The notes beneath the pieces were generated by a model. The model was not told the origin of the DNA. It ran no database searches and was given only the letters and a program-made list of their open reading frames with translations. From Verrucomicrobiaceae bacterium (GTDB lineage Bacteria; Verrucomicrobiota; Verrucomicrobiia; Verrucomicrobiales; Verrucomicrobiaceae), in NCBI GenBank assembly GCA_016713035.1, contig JADJPW010000003.1:62001-126000 (forward strand): 64,000 nucleotides of DNA, written 5' to 3'. A program made the position numbers and the translations under genes. This document shows, piece after piece, positions 1-9,525 of the stretch; within the stretch, counting starts at the first letter, position 1, and every line of letters begins with the position of its first letter.

Positions 1-612
1 CATCTTGAGCCAGATACAGACTTCTCCAGGCATTTGAAGCGGTTTGCAGCCAATCCCATCTTTCGCGGAGTGCGCTGGAGTGGCGTGGCATTGAGTGATC
101 CCTCCAAAGCGCAAGCCATACAAGCCAGTGCTCATTTGTTGGCAGATCATGGACTCCAACTCGATGTGAATGGCCCAGCGACCTCCTTGCCAGCACTCGC
201 AAAACTAGCGAAGGAAGTCCCCGCTCTGCGCATCGTCATAGACCATCTCGGTGCTCCTGGTGATCCTGCCTCATTGCGGCCCGAGTGGAAGCCCGCAATC
301 CTCAGCGTCGCCAAGTTACCAAATGTTTTCATGAAGGTATCTGCACTCGTCGAGCAAGTGAAGTGCCCAGAAGGTCAAGCGCCGCGTGAGGCGAGCTATT
401 ACCTGCCAGTATTGGACCACCTGTGGGAGAGCTTCGGTCCTGATCGGCTCATTTACGGGAGCAATTGGCCCGTGAGTGACAAGGGAGGGAGCTATGATGT
501 CGTTTTCGGAATCGTACGTGAATACTTCGGCAGCAAAGGGAGTGAAGCCTGCGAAAAATACTTTTGGAAGAACTCTCAAGCTGCCTACCGCTGGGCGGAA
601 AGGCGGGAGTAA
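1..612 (+). CDS. Amidohydrolase-family (Amidohydro_2) TIM-barrel hydrolase, 5'-partial
   Basis: The frame is open from the first base of the window, so the true start lies upstream; an internal TTG at 34 is not a convincing start. The visible 203 residues look like the C-terminal two thirds of an Amidohydro_2 protein, the family of L-fuconolactonase and 2-pyrone-4,6-dicarboxylate lactonase. Seen: a FRGVRW segment, a DHLG segment typical of a metal or substrate ligand strand, a strand containing FMKVSAL, and the hallmark YGSNWPVSD, whose Asp is the usual catalytic base. The protein ends with a normal C-terminal helix (YRWAERRE). Such enzymes hydrolyse lactones or related cyclic substrates in the cytoplasm; the substrate cannot be told from this fragment. 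The family assignment is solid, the reaction is not. Confidence 0.85.
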   Translation, partial: HLEPDTDFSRHLKRFAANPIFRGVRWSGVALSDPSKAQAIQASAHLLADHGLQLDVNGPATSLPALAKLAKEVPALRIVIDHLGAPGDPASLRPEWKPAILSVAKLPNVFMKVSALVEQVKCPEGQAPREASYYLPVLDHLWESFGPDRLIYGSNWPVSDKGGSYDVVFGIVREYFGSKGSEACEKYFWKNSQAAYRWAERRE

Positions 613-619
613 ACTTTTT

Positions 620-634
620 TTCACCTTGGGTGAA
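620..634. other. Short perfect hairpin after the amidohydrolase
   Basis: TTCACC-TTG-GGTGAA forms a 6-bp stem with a 3-nt loop just after the stop at 612. The T-run lies before the stem on the plus strand, not after it, so it is not a canonical rho-independent terminator. It may be incidental. Confidence 0.3.
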
Positions 635-758
635 CAAAATCGTGGCCAGATTGCCAAAGAGAGAACCGTGCTCACCGGCCCTGCTTTCTCATTCTTGAAT
701 ATTGCCAAATAACTGAAAATAAGGCAAAAAGCTCAAATAATTCGGAAAAGATAAATTC

Positions 759-935
759 ATGAATCTTCGCTCCATAACTTACTGGCTAGTCTGCTGCACG
801 CTGGCTTTTGTCGCCACACATGTGGCACCATCAAAGTCTTTCGGATCGACACTGGCTGCTGCCCCAGCGGGTATTCAGCACCTCCTGCCGGTGCAGGATC
901 CACACCGTACAATACCGCTTTTTATGGGGTATTAG
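759..935 (+). CDS. Small hypothetical protein with N-terminal hydrophobic segment, possibly a gene remnant
   Basis: An ATG frame of 58 codons begins with a basic/hydrophobic stretch (ITYWLVCCTLAFVATHVA) that could be a signal peptide, then has no recognisable domain and stops early. A plausible reading is the 5' stub of a secreted-protein gene destroyed by decay, since the neighbouring IS3 element is itself a ruin. No ribosome binding site stands out. Nothing else is recognisable between 613 and 1110. Confidence 0.25.
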   Translation: MNLRSITYWLVCCTLAFVATHVAPSKSFGSTLAAAPAGIQHLLPVQDPHRTIPLFMGY

Positions 936-1110
936 CGATGGCCTTCACCTACCGACGTGCGTGGCTAAATTGGAAAAACATCCGCGCAAAGGCCTGATCT
1001 CCGATTAGGCAGCTGGTTTTCGTGCCACCACGATCATGTGGCGGCCGAGCAATGCGGTATCAGTGGCGCAGATCTTCCAAAATGTCCGCTCCTCCTCCGT
1101 GTGAGCCTTT

Positions 1111-1713
1111 TTGAGCCGACGCTGGCACCACCACCGCGCAGGCCAAGCAAGCGCTCATGGAAAACGCACTTATGACGAGCATTTCAAATGCGACGCTGTC
1201 GCATTTCTTAAAAGCGGCCGCAAGGCCGCTCAGTTCGCCCGCGAACTGGGTATCTCCCCTTGTAACCCACGCGATTGGAAAGAACGCTATAGCAATGGAG
1301 ATCGCCTCCCTGCGCCGTGAACCCGACTCAATCCGCGCCCAGAATGACATTCTATAAAAAGCCTTGGCCATATTAGCCCCGCAAGAAGCCATCGCTACAC
1401 CCTCATCCAACACCACCACCACGAGCAGCCGCGCATGAACCTCGCCAGAGCCTGGCACACCCTCGGTGTCAGCCGCAGCGGATACCTTACCCACCTGCGC
1501 AAGCATCAACGCCCACTCCTCCGCCAAGTCTCGCTGCTCGCTAACGATATCTTCACCACCTTCAACGCCAGCTGCGGCACCTACAACTCGCCACGCCTTG
1601 TGGGTCTAGTGCCTGCGCCATGGCAACAACCTCATCGTCAGGCAACATGCCGCGAGCAATACCTTCGCGTGCATCAGAAGCGCCCTCAGCTTAAATTCCC
1701 TTGCCTCCTTTAA
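1111..1713 (+). pseudogene. Decayed IS3-family transposase (orfA plus truncated orfB)
   Basis: The first frame contains KRTYDEHFKCDAVAFLKSG followed by ARELGIS and RDWKERY, the helix-turn-helix of IS3/IS911 OrfA. It stops at 1320, and the next frame continues with EIASLRRE...RAQNDIL, the leucine-zipper end of OrfA, then a stop where a Lys codon is expected before KALAIL. OrfB starts in a further frame with RYTLIQ and GVSRSGYLTHLRK and reaches CGTYNSPRL, then loses similarity, so the DDE catalytic core is absent. Two frame changes, a nonsense codon and a 3' truncation make this a dead relic. No terminal inverted repeats could be identified. Confidence 0.8.
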
Positions 1714-1945
1714 GTAAGTTATCCAAAGCAATCAAACCCAATTTCCGTGTCTACGTATTCGACGAAAGCTTCCCCCTGCCCATGCCAAAGCACACGCAGA
1801 AAAAAGCCCCCATTCGCCGCATCATTGAGGCAGATTGAGCATTGAACATCGAGCCTGGAACAACCAAAGTCACCGTAACCTGACACTGGCGCATTGGGCT
1901 GGATCGGGCCTGCCTCACTCTTCACCCACCAAATCTTCTCGTATT

Positions 1946-3025
1946 TTGAACTCTGTTTTTGTGAATCTCGGGCCGCGTAGCTACGCGGTGCATGTCGGTG
2001 GTGGCTTGCTGAAGTCGCCGGAGCTGCTGAACCATGAAAAGCTGGCCGAGCGCACGAAGTGCGCTGTGATCACCGACTCGAATGTGGGGCCACTTTATGC
2101 CGATACCATGCTGGAGAGTCTGCGTGCGGCTGGAAAGCAGCCCCAGCTCATCACCGTCCCTGCGGGTGAGGCATCCAAATCGCTCATCACCGCGCAGGAT
2201 GTCCTGGGCGAGATGGCGCGAGCAGGGCTGGACCGGAAGAGCTTTGTGGTGGCGCTGGGCGGGGGTGTCATCGGCGATCTCGGTGGATTCTGTGCAGCGA
2301 TTTACCAGCGTGGCATTCCCTATGTGCAGGTGCCCACGACGGTGCTCTCCCAGGTGGATAGTAGTGTGGGCGGAAAAACAGGGGTGAATCTACCAGACGC
2401 CAAAAACATGGTCGGTAGCTTCCACCAGCCGCTGCTCGTGCTCGCAGACACGGATACATTGGCCTCTCTGCATAAGCGTGAGTGGAATGAGGGCTTCGCT
2501 GAAATCATCAAACATGCAGCGATCCGAGATGCGGCGATGTATGACGTGATCGACGATGTGGCCGATGGCCGGGGCGATCTGGCGGAGCTGATCCGCCGCA
2601 ATGTGGCCATCAAAGCACGGATCGTCGAGGCAGATGAATTTGAAACCAGCGGACTACGTGCGCTGCTGAACTATGGTCATACCCTCGGCCATGCCATTGA
2701 GGCCGCCGCCGGTTATGGAAGGCTGCTGCACGGAGAAGCCATCTCACTGGGTCTGCGAGCCGCGTCCTGGCTCTCCATGCGTCTGAGCGGGCTCCAAGCG
2801 GAGGCCCATGATCGCATGGTGGCTCTGCTACAGAAGTTTGAGCTACCCGTGGTGCTGGGGGCAGACTTTGAGACCGCAGAACTCATGCGCATCGCCCGAA
2901 TGGACAAGAAATTCGAGAAAGGCCGCGCCCGCTTCGTGCTTCTACGCCAGCCAGGAGACGCATTCGTCAGTACCGAGGTGACAGAAGCCGATATGGAGGC
3001 CGCCTTGGCCGAGTTACGACGATAA
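1946..3025 (+). CDS. aroB: 3-dehydroquinate synthase
   Basis: Converts DAHP to 3-dehydroquinate, step two of the shikimate pathway, in the cytoplasm with NAD+ and a divalent metal. Seen: the N-terminal VNLGPRSYAVHVG strand, the NAD-binding GGGVIGDLGGF, the QVPTTVLSQVDSSVGGKTG substrate loop, and the metal-site regions NEGFAEIIKHA, NYGHTLGHAIE and LLHGEAISLG. TTG at 1946 is preferred because it puts the VxLGxRSY motif six residues from the start, as in known AroB proteins; a GTG at 1961 is the alternative, and an open frame back to 1835 encodes nothing AroB-like. The resulting 359 aa is normal for the family. The EboD-type paralogue was considered because eboE lies elsewhere in this window, but the neighbours here are not an ebo operon. 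Confidence 0.95.
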   Translation: MNSVFVNLGPRSYAVHVGGGLLKSPELLNHEKLAERTKCAVITDSNVGPLYADTMLESLRAAGKQPQLITVPAGEASKSLITAQDVLGEMARAGLDRKSFVVALGGGVIGDLGGFCAAIYQRGIPYVQVPTTVLSQVDSSVGGKTGVNLPDAKNMVGSFHQPLLVLADTDTLASLHKREWNEGFAEIIKHAAIRDAAMYDVIDDVADGRGDLAELIRRNVAIKARIVEADEFETSGLRALLNYGHTLGHAIEAAAGYGRLLHGEAISLGLRAASWLSMRLSGLQAEAHDRMVALLQKFELPVVLGADFETAELMRIARMDKKFEKGRARFVLLRQPGDAFVSTEVTEADMEAALAELRR

Positions 3026-3100
3026 GACCTCTCGCGAACCCATTGGGCCTGCTGTGGCGACAGAATGTTTCAAGTATTGGACCCGTTCACTCCTAGGCTC

Positions 3101-4564
3101 ATGCAAAACTCACTTTTTCATTCACTCGTCTATCTTGTCTTTCTGCTAGCAGGCGTGCTCCAGGCTCGCGTGCCGAATGTGGTGCTCATTTTGGCGGATG
3201 ATCTGGGGTATGCGGATCTGGGGTGTTATGGGGCGGAAAAGATTCGCACGCCGCATCTCGATGGCCTGGCGGCGGAGGGGATGCGGTTCACTGGCTTTTA
3301 TGTGTCGCAGGCGGTGTGCAGTGCCTCGCGGGCATCTCTGATGACGGGCTGCTATGCGAACCGCGTGGGGATGCAGGGTGCGCTGAATCATACGAGCCGT
3401 GAGGGCATCCATGCAGATGAGCTTTTGCTGCCGGAGATGCTGCATGCGGCTGGCTATGCCACGGCGGCGTTCGGGAAATGGCATCTGGGCACGCGCCCAG
3501 CATTTCATCCGATGGTGAATGGCTTTGATGAGTTCCTGGGCATCCCTTACTCGAATGACAACAGCAAGTACCATCCATCCCTAGCCGCAGAGATGCCGCC
3601 ACTGCCGCTCTATGATGGAAAGGCAGTGGTGGAGACCGATCCTGATCAGTCGCAGTTCACTCGGCGCTTCACCGAGCGTGCGGTGAGCTTCATCACGAGG
3701 AACAAGGAGCGGCCCTTCTTCCTCTATCTGCCCCATGTGATGCCGCATGTGCCCATTTTTGCTTCAGCGGAATGGCGTGGCAAATCTGCTGCTGGACTGT
3801 ATGGCGATGTAGTGGAGGAGCTCGATGCCTCTGTGGGCCGTGTGCTCACCACACTCAGGGAGCATGGCCTGGAGAAGGATACGCTGGTGATTTTCTTCTC
3901 GGATAATGGGCCATTCCTCAGTTACGGCAATCACGCGGGTTCCGCAGCGCCGCTGCGTGAGGGGAAGCTCACGAGCTACGAGGGCGGTGTGCGTGTTCCA
4001 TGCCTGATGCGCTGGCCTGGGCACATCCCAGCGGGAAAAACCTGTGCAGAGGCCGTGATGGAGATGGATCTACTGCCGACGCTGGCAGCTCTCTGCGGTG
4101 GCACGCTGTCAAAGAATCCACTCGATGGCAAAAACATCCTGCCGCTGCTGGAGGATCGTGCTGGGGCCACGAGTCCGCATGAGGCATTGTTCTTTTACAG
4201 CGGCGATGAGCTGCAGGCCGTGCGCAGTGGGCGCTGGAAGCTGCACTTTGCACATAGCTACATCTCACCAGGCGATGAAACGGGCCGCGATGGCAAACCG
4301 GGGCGATTTGGCCGCCTGAAGCCGCAATCCATCACGCAGAGTGGTGTGGCCGGCATCGCCACACGACATGGCTACATCGTCCTGGAGCAAAAAAAGGCGC
4401 TCTACGACCTCCAGGCCGATCCAGGAGAAAAAACCGACCTTTCTGCTCAGCATCCAGAAATCGTCTCGCAGCTCGAAAAGCATGCTGAGGCCATGCGAGC
4501 CGATCTGGGGGATTCACTCACGAAAACGCCTGCCACAGGAGCACGTCCACTGGGGCGTGATTGA
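3101..4564 (+). CDS. Secreted sulfatase (arylsulfatase A-like)
   Basis: Hydrolyses sulfate esters, probably on polysaccharides, in the periplasm or outside the cell. ATG 3101 gives a clear signal peptide (SLVYLVFLLAGVLQA); an upstream ATG at 3065 would add 12 non-signal residues. Seen: the metal-binding LILADDLGYADLG (Asp33-Asp34), the modification motif CSASR with Cys73 predicted to become formylglycine, GKWHLG, the FFSDNGP metal site, and a late YDLQADPGE segment. The length of 487 aa is typical. The motif has Ala rather than the commoner Pro at the third position, which is tolerated in the family. A downstream FAD-dependent oxidoreductase starts 34 bases after the stop on the same strand, so co-transcription is likely. 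Activity requires a formylglycine-generating enzyme encoded elsewhere. The substrate is unknown. Confidence 0.93.
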   Translation: MQNSLFHSLVYLVFLLAGVLQARVPNVVLILADDLGYADLGCYGAEKIRTPHLDGLAAEGMRFTGFYVSQAVCSASRASLMTGCYANRVGMQGALNHTSREGIHADELLLPEMLHAAGYATAAFGKWHLGTRPAFHPMVNGFDEFLGIPYSNDNSKYHPSLAAEMPPLPLYDGKAVVETDPDQSQFTRRFTERAVSFITRNKERPFFLYLPHVMPHVPIFASAEWRGKSAAGLYGDVVEELDASVGRVLTTLREHGLEKDTLVIFFSDNGPFLSYGNHAGSAAPLREGKLTSYEGGVRVPCLMRWPGHIPAGKTCAEAVMEMDLLPTLAALCGGTLSKNPLDGKNILPLLEDRAGATSPHEALFFYSGDELQAVRSGRWKLHFAHSYISPGDETGRDGKPGRFGRLKPQSITQSGVAGIATRHGYIVLEQKKALYDLQADPGEKTDLSAQHPEIVSQLEKHAEAMRADLGDSLTKTPATGARPLGRD

Positions 4565-4598
4565 GTGCCTAGAGTCCCTTTTTCCCGCTACCACCGCT

Positions 4599-6171
4599 AT
4601 GAAACGCCGCTGCCTTTTGCGATCCGCGCCAGCGTGGCTGCTGGGCTCCTGCGGACGCCAGAGCGGCATCGCGGGTAGCATCGTGGGCGGCTCACATGCT
4701 CGTGGGCATTTGCTGCGTGGCGCAGCGATGCCGAAGGTCGATCACCATGAAAAGGCAGATGTGGTGATCGTGGGTGGAGGTATCGCGGGACTCACTGCGG
4801 CTCGGCGCTTGGCAAAAATGGGCATCGAAAAGATCACCGTGCTCGAACTCGAGTCTCAGTGCGGCGGTGCCTCCATTTCTGGCAAGAATGCCGTCAGCGC
4901 TTACCCTTGGGCGGCGCATTATGTGCCCCTGCCGGGTCGCGACTGCGTGGAGGTCCGGCGCTTCTTTGAGGAATGCGGCATCATCACAGGCCATGATGCC
5001 GCAGGGAGGCCGATCTATGATGAAATGGCACTCTGTCATGATTTGCAGGAGCGGCTCTTCATCCATGGCGAATGGATCGAAGGCCTCAATCCTGCTGATG
5101 GTCTGCCAGAGAAAGAAAAGGCGCAATTTGCCGCATTCACGGCAGAGATCGCTCACTGGCGGGAGAAGCGCGGTCGCGATGGGAAGCCAGCCTTTGCCTT
5201 GCCTGTCGATGCCTCCAGCCAAGATGCAGAAATTCTAGCGCTCGACACACAGAACATGTCTGCGTGGATGGATGCACACGGATTCAGCAGTGAGGCGCTG
5301 CGCTGGAGTGTGGATTATGCCTGCCGAGATGACTTTGGCGGGAGTTCTGATGAGGTGTCTGCATGGGCGGGCCTGCATTACTTCGCTAGCCGCACTGGTG
5401 AAGCCGCCAATGCCGAGCCCGAGACCATGCTGACATGGCCAGAGGGGAATGGGCACCTGGTGAAGCTGATCACCCAAGACCTACCCGCCACCCGAACAGA
5501 TGCGCTAGCCTACGCTGTCGAGGTGAATGGGCAGGGAGCCTCGGTGCTAGCGCTAGAGACTCAGACAGGCCGTGCTATTCGCATCGACGCACGCGCAGTG
5601 ATGCTCTGCGTCCCACGTTTTGTCGCACGCCGACTGCTCGATCCACGGGCGGCCTCCGCTGATCTGGTACTCGCCCTGGGTGGTGGCCAATCTCACGCTC
5701 GATGAACTACCACCGTCTCCTGGTGTGCAGCCCGCGTGGGACAATGTGGTCTTCCGTGGTGCCTCATTGGGCTATGTGAATGCCACGCATCAAAACCTCA
5801 CCTCCGTGCCGCGTGAAACCGTGATCACGCACTATGAGGCACTCTGTGGCACCGCCCCATCAAAGAGTCGCGAGTGGATGCTGACGCAAACACATGCGCA
5901 ATGGTGTGAGCGCGTGCTACATACGCTAGCGGCCCCGCATCCACACCTCGCAGAGCAGGTGCAGAGCATCGACATCTGGCTCTGGGGGCACGGCATGATC
6001 CGCCCAGTGCCCGGATTCATCAGCGGGCCGCTGCGGGCAGAGATGCTCCGCCAGACGCCGCCCGTTTTTTATGCTCACAGTGACATGAGTGGCATGTCTC
6101 TCTTTGAAGAAGCCTTCACACATGGCGAGCGGGTAGCGAATGCACTCGGGAGCTGGCTAGGGATGAGCTAG
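4599..6171 (+). pseudogene. FAD-dependent amine-oxidase-like oxidoreductase, interrupted by one frameshift
   Basis: The first part, 4599 to 5705, starts MKRRCLLRSAP with a lipobox-like LLGSC, then has the dinucleotide-binding ADVVIVGGGIAGLTAARRL, VLELE and GGAS of flavin amine oxidases or desaturase-like NAD(P)/FAD oxidoreductases. The frame then shifts near 5652; dropping one G from the GGGCGGCC stretch restores a smooth DPRAPPLIWYSPW and the remaining C-terminal part to 6171. The tail has DNVVFRGASLGYVNATHQ and GERVANALG, the usual C-terminal FAD-contact region. The intact protein would be about 523 aa. It follows the sulfatase closely and is probably in its transcript. The lesion is a single base, so a sequencing error or a recent mutation are both possible. 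The substrate is not predictable. Confidence 0.8.
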
Positions 6172-6219
6172 AGGACCGATTTGAGTGCCAGCCAGCGAGA
6201 TGGCTCGTTTGCAGGCCAG

Positions 6220-6630
6220 TTATAGGCTATTTTCGGCCTCCCAGAATTCACGTAGCACACGGAGTTGTTTTTTGTTCGGTTTGGCGATTTGGGCGTGCTC
6301 GGGCGGGTTGATGAGTCGTTTCTCGCGGCGGATTTCGGCGGCTTTTTGCAGCCACTCTTCGGGGGTGATGTTTTCGCAGAAACGAGGAACAAGCGGAGCA
6401 CCGACTCGGCTCGCGGGTGCCGCGATCATGCGTAGCCGGAGGCGTAAATCACCGCGCTGGACTTCCAGCACATCACCGGGATGCAGATCCCGTGAGGCTT
6501 TGATCGACTGGCCGCCGAGGGTGACTTGGCCCCTGGCACAGGCTTGAGTGGCGAGAGAGCGTGTTTTAAAAACGCGGACATGGTGGAGCCATTTATCAGC
6601 GCGGAGAGTGGTGGCAGGCAGTTCTGGCAT
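6220..6630 (-). CDS. S4-domain RNA-binding protein (Hsp15/HslR-like)
   Basis: A 136-aa basic protein whose first 60 residues are an S4 domain: LRADKWLHHVRVFKTRS, then ARGQVTLGGQSIKAS and PGDVLEV. This is the layout of Hsp15 (HslR), which binds 50S subunits carrying stalled nascent chains with tRNA. The C-terminal half is Lys/Arg-rich and differs from the E. coli protein, so it is assigned to the family and not to strict orthology. The ATG at 6630 is chosen because it lies directly before the S4 fold; an in-frame extension to 6717 adds unrelated residues. The gene lies between converging neighbours and ends about 50 bases beyond the 3' end of the FAD oxidoreductase. Confidence 0.8.
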   Translation of the reverse strand: MPELPATTLRADKWLHHVRVFKTRSLATQACARGQVTLGGQSIKASRDLHPGDVLEVQRGDLRLRLRMIAAPASRVGAPLVPRFCENITPEEWLQKAAEIRREKRLINPPEHAQIAKPNKKQLRVLREFWEAENSL

Positions 6631-6713
6631 GCGAGTAATGAGTCCAGATGATCGGAATAAATGCCGCAATGGCAAATGAGAGAGGAAGCCTCCGACTTTA
6701 CCCGTCGGATGCC

Positions 6714-8111
6714 TCAATAGTCACGGAATGGGCCACGGGGCTCACTGGCGTCCATCTCCGCTTTCCAGGTGCGAAAGCTCTCACGCAGTTGTTGGACGAT
6801 TTCGGGGTGCTGGGCACTGCGGTCGTGTTTTTCAGCGGGATCTTCTCTCAGATCGTACAATCCGCCACCTTTGGAGGATTCGATCCATTTCCAGTTTTGA
6901 TGCCGCACGGCTTTGTCGCTGCGGCGCTGCCAAAACATGGTCTGGCGTGGGCTTTTGGCTTCACCACGCAGGACGGGCAGCATGTTGTGGCCGTCGAGTT
7001 TCAGGCCTGCGGGGGCTGGGGCTCCTGAGATGTCGAGGAGTGTGGGGACGATCTCCAAGGCAGTGAGGAATTCATCGGTGATGCGTCCTGAGGGCAATTT
7101 GCCCGGCCAGTTGGCTATGAAGGGAACGCGTAGCCCGCCCTCCCACATCGTGCCTTTGCTGCCTTTGAGTGGGGCGTTGCCGCCATTGCCACTGCCACCA
7201 TTGTCCGACATGAAGAGGATGAGGGTGTTGTCACGCTGGCCGCTTTTTTCGAGCGATTCGACCAATGCGCCGATGGCATCGTCCATGCAGGTCACGGCGG
7301 CGTAGTAGCGGGCGAGGCGCTCATCCTCGACTTTGCCACGATACATGGCGATGTATTTTTCCGGAGCTTGGACACCTTCGCCCTTTTTCTTTTCCCCTGT
7401 CACTGTGCCAGGGCCGAAGCTGGAGGCACCATGCGGGGCATTGAATGCGAGGTAGAGGAAAAAGGGGCGATGGCCTGCATGGTCGCCGATAAAGCGTAGT
7501 GCCTCACGGCGGAAGATATCGGTGATGTAGGTGCCGCGATCTTCCTGGGTGCGCTCATTGCCGCGAAAGAGGGAGGGCACGCCGTAGCGCTCATGGGTGT
7601 AGTAGTCGATGCCGTTGTTGCCGTGGCCGTAAAAGAAGTCGAAGCCGCGCTGAAGCGGCAGGTAGCGCTGGGCCTGGCCCATGTCCCACTTGCCGACACA
7701 GCCCGTGGCATAGCTGGCGCTGCGCAGCAGATCGCCGAGGGTCTTTTCACGCACATCGAGGCCGAGTGTCATCTCTGGGGAGATGGCGTATTCGTCTGCC
7801 TCAAATCGGTGCCCGTAGTTGACCATATCGTTGCGCACCATGTCATAGAGGCCATTGCGCTGTGGGTAGCGCCCCGTGAGCACGCTGCCACGGGAAGGTG
7901 TGCATGCGGGCCAGGTGACGTAAAACTGCGTGGCTCGCACTCCGCCTGCAGCGAGTTTATCCAGATTCGGGGTGATGATGGGTTTGCTCCCGATGCAGCC
8001 CAGGTCTGGCCAGCCCTGATCATCGCTGAGGATGAGCACGATGTTTGGCGGAGCCCCAAGAGCCGTGGATACGACGAGGAAGGCGATGAGGGCAGCAAGG
8101 ACGCGATTCAT
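6714..8111 (-). CDS. Secreted sulfatase, formylglycine-dependent
   Basis: A 465-aa sulfatase with signal peptide (VLAALIAFLVVSTALGA) from ATG 8111; the open frame extends 14 codons further upstream without a better start. Seen: NIVLILSDDQGWPDLG metal site, CTPSRGSVLTGRYP with Cys70 as the residue to be converted to formylglycine, GKWDMGQ, FMSDNGG and a final LYDLREDPAEKHD. The core is the canonical C-x-P-S-R type, so it is more typical than the plus-strand sulfatase at 3.1-4.6 kb, and the two share only family-level similarity. It probably removes sulfate from complex glycans outside the cytoplasm. Its stop lies about 80 bases from the start of the S4-domain gene, and the two may be transcribed together. 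Confidence 0.93.
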   Translation of the reverse strand: MNRVLAALIAFLVVSTALGAPPNIVLILSDDQGWPDLGCIGSKPIITPNLDKLAAGGVRATQFYVTWPACTPSRGSVLTGRYPQRNGLYDMVRNDMVNYGHRFEADEYAISPEMTLGLDVREKTLGDLLRSASYATGCVGKWDMGQAQRYLPLQRGFDFFYGHGNNGIDYYTHERYGVPSLFRGNERTQEDRGTYITDIFRREALRFIGDHAGHRPFFLYLAFNAPHGASSFGPGTVTGEKKKGEGVQAPEKYIAMYRGKVEDERLARYYAAVTCMDDAIGALVESLEKSGQRDNTLILFMSDNGGSGNGGNAPLKGSKGTMWEGGLRVPFIANWPGKLPSGRITDEFLTALEIVPTLLDISGAPAPAGLKLDGHNMLPVLRGEAKSPRQTMFWQRRSDKAVRHQNWKWIESSKGGGLYDLREDPAEKHDRSAQHPEIVQQLRESFRTWKAEMDASEPRGPFRDY

Positions 8112-8273
8112 GACCCGTGGAGAACGTCCGTGCGACCTGATTCCAGCATGCATTTGACTTCACCAGCGCCCGCTGCGGCCTGCGGAAATCTTCCTTTTTG
8201 AGTTTTGGCCTAAAAGTTGCGTGTATCACGCGTTTCGCCTATATCCGCCGCCTTGAAGCCTCGACCCATTGAG

Positions 8274-9515
8274 ATGAAGACATCCCTCCGTGCCCTGCTC
8301 CCCCTGCTGGCCCTCACTTGCTATGCTGCACCAGATGCTGTGACGCCCACCGGTAGCGTAACAGTGCCTGCGGAAGCCACTGCACCTGTGCCTCTATCGG
8401 TGCCTTTGGCCCCCGCCTTTGTGCAGCCAGATAAAGCGGAGACGGTGGCCTTTGCGATGCCTGATCCATTGCCGAAGGCTCCTGAGCCCATCGAGCCGAT
8501 CTTGCGGCTGCAAATTTTCCTGGATGGCAAGCTCTTTGGTCCGGGCAAAGTCGATGGCCGCCCCGGCGAATTCACCACCAAGGCCCTGAAGCGCTATCAA
8601 TCGGCCAATGGCCTGCCGGAGACGGAGCTAGAAGGCCACACACTGGATCTTTCCGCAGTCACAGAGCCTTTTACGACCTACATCATCCGCCAGGAGGACA
8701 TGCAGTTCATCGGTGAGGTGCCAGGGAAGCCTGCGCTCCAGAGCAAACAGAAGTATCTGCCGTATGAGTCGTTGCTCGAGTTTCTCACGGAGCGTTACCA
8801 CACGTCACCGGATCTCATCACGCATCTCAATAAACCAAAGAAGATGAGCTCGCTGAAACCCGGCGACGAGGTGCGTGTGCCGAATGTGGATCCCTTTAAG
8901 ATCGAGGAGCTCTCCATCGCCACGGTGCCAGAGACGCCGGCCTTTGAGACACGGGTGCTGCGCATCGACACGCGTGAGAAGTTACTCGCCCTCTACGAAG
9001 GTGAAAAAATGCTCGCCAGCGTGCCGATCACACCCGGCTACGGCCATCTCGCCACGCCACCCGGCACATGGAGCATCGTCGGTATCGCTCAGATGCCCAC
9101 CTTTCGCTGGGACAAGAGTGTCCTGGAATACGGCGTGCGCAGCAAGGAGGCCTTCGAGCTGCCCATCGGGCCGAACAATCCCGTCGGCGTCATGTGGATC
9201 GGTCTGAGCAAGCCCGGCATCGGCATCCACGGCACGAATCAGCCGCAGACGATCGGGCGCAGCGCAAGCCACGGCTGCATGCGCACCGCGAACTGGGACG
9301 TCATCCGCCTTTCCAAGATGATCACCAAGCGCATGCAGGTCGTCATTGAGGGGCCAAAGCCCCTGCCCCGCCCTCCACCCTCCGTCGCCAAGAAAGAAAG
9401 CAAGCCACAGCCCAAGGCCACAGCCCCCAGGACCGTCTCACGTCCGGCCACAGCCGTGCCGCAGCCACCTTCCGAGAAGAAGTGGTTCCAGTTCTGGAAG
9501 AAGAAGACGCCCTAA
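8274..9515 (+). CDS. L,D-transpeptidase (YkuD) with peptidoglycan-binding and LysM-like modules
   Basis: Exported cell-wall enzyme. From ATG 8274 there is a signal peptide (LRALLPLLALTCYAAP), a Pro/Ala-rich linker, a PG_binding_1-like module at about residues 78-109 (LFGPGKVDGRPGEFTTKALK), a LysM-like module at about 164-204 (SLLEFLTERY...LKPGDEVRVP), and a YkuD catalytic domain at about 226-358. The active-site signature IHGTN...SHGCMR is present with Cys335 as nucleophile and the preceding His. The C terminus is a Pro/Lys-rich tail ending in WFQFWKKK, which may contact the membrane or wall. Such enzymes form 3-3 cross-links in peptidoglycan or attach proteins to it. Which of the two it does is not evident. 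It converges with the VWA gene with only 10 bases between stops. Confidence 0.92.
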   Translation: MKTSLRALLPLLALTCYAAPDAVTPTGSVTVPAEATAPVPLSVPLAPAFVQPDKAETVAFAMPDPLPKAPEPIEPILRLQIFLDGKLFGPGKVDGRPGEFTTKALKRYQSANGLPETELEGHTLDLSAVTEPFTTYIIRQEDMQFIGEVPGKPALQSKQKYLPYESLLEFLTERYHTSPDLITHLNKPKKMSSLKPGDEVRVPNVDPFKIEELSIATVPETPAFETRVLRIDTREKLLALYEGEKMLASVPITPGYGHLATPPGTWSIVGIAQMPTFRWDKSVLEYGVRSKEAFELPIGPNNPVGVMWIGLSKPGIGIHGTNQPQTIGRSASHGCMRTANWDVIRLSKMITKRMQVVIEGPKPLPRPPPSVAKKESKPQPKATAPRTVSRPATAVPQPPSEKKWFQFWKKKTP

Positions 9516-9525
9516 TCCCGGTGCC

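Noticed and set aside
620..634. Rho-independent terminator of the amidohydrolase
   Set aside because: The T-run precedes the stem on the coding strand and does not follow it.
1946..3025. EboD-type dehydroquinate synthase paralogue, linking to the orphan eboE
   Set aside because: The protein has the full AroB motif set and length, the two genes are 27 kb apart, and there is no ebo neighbour.
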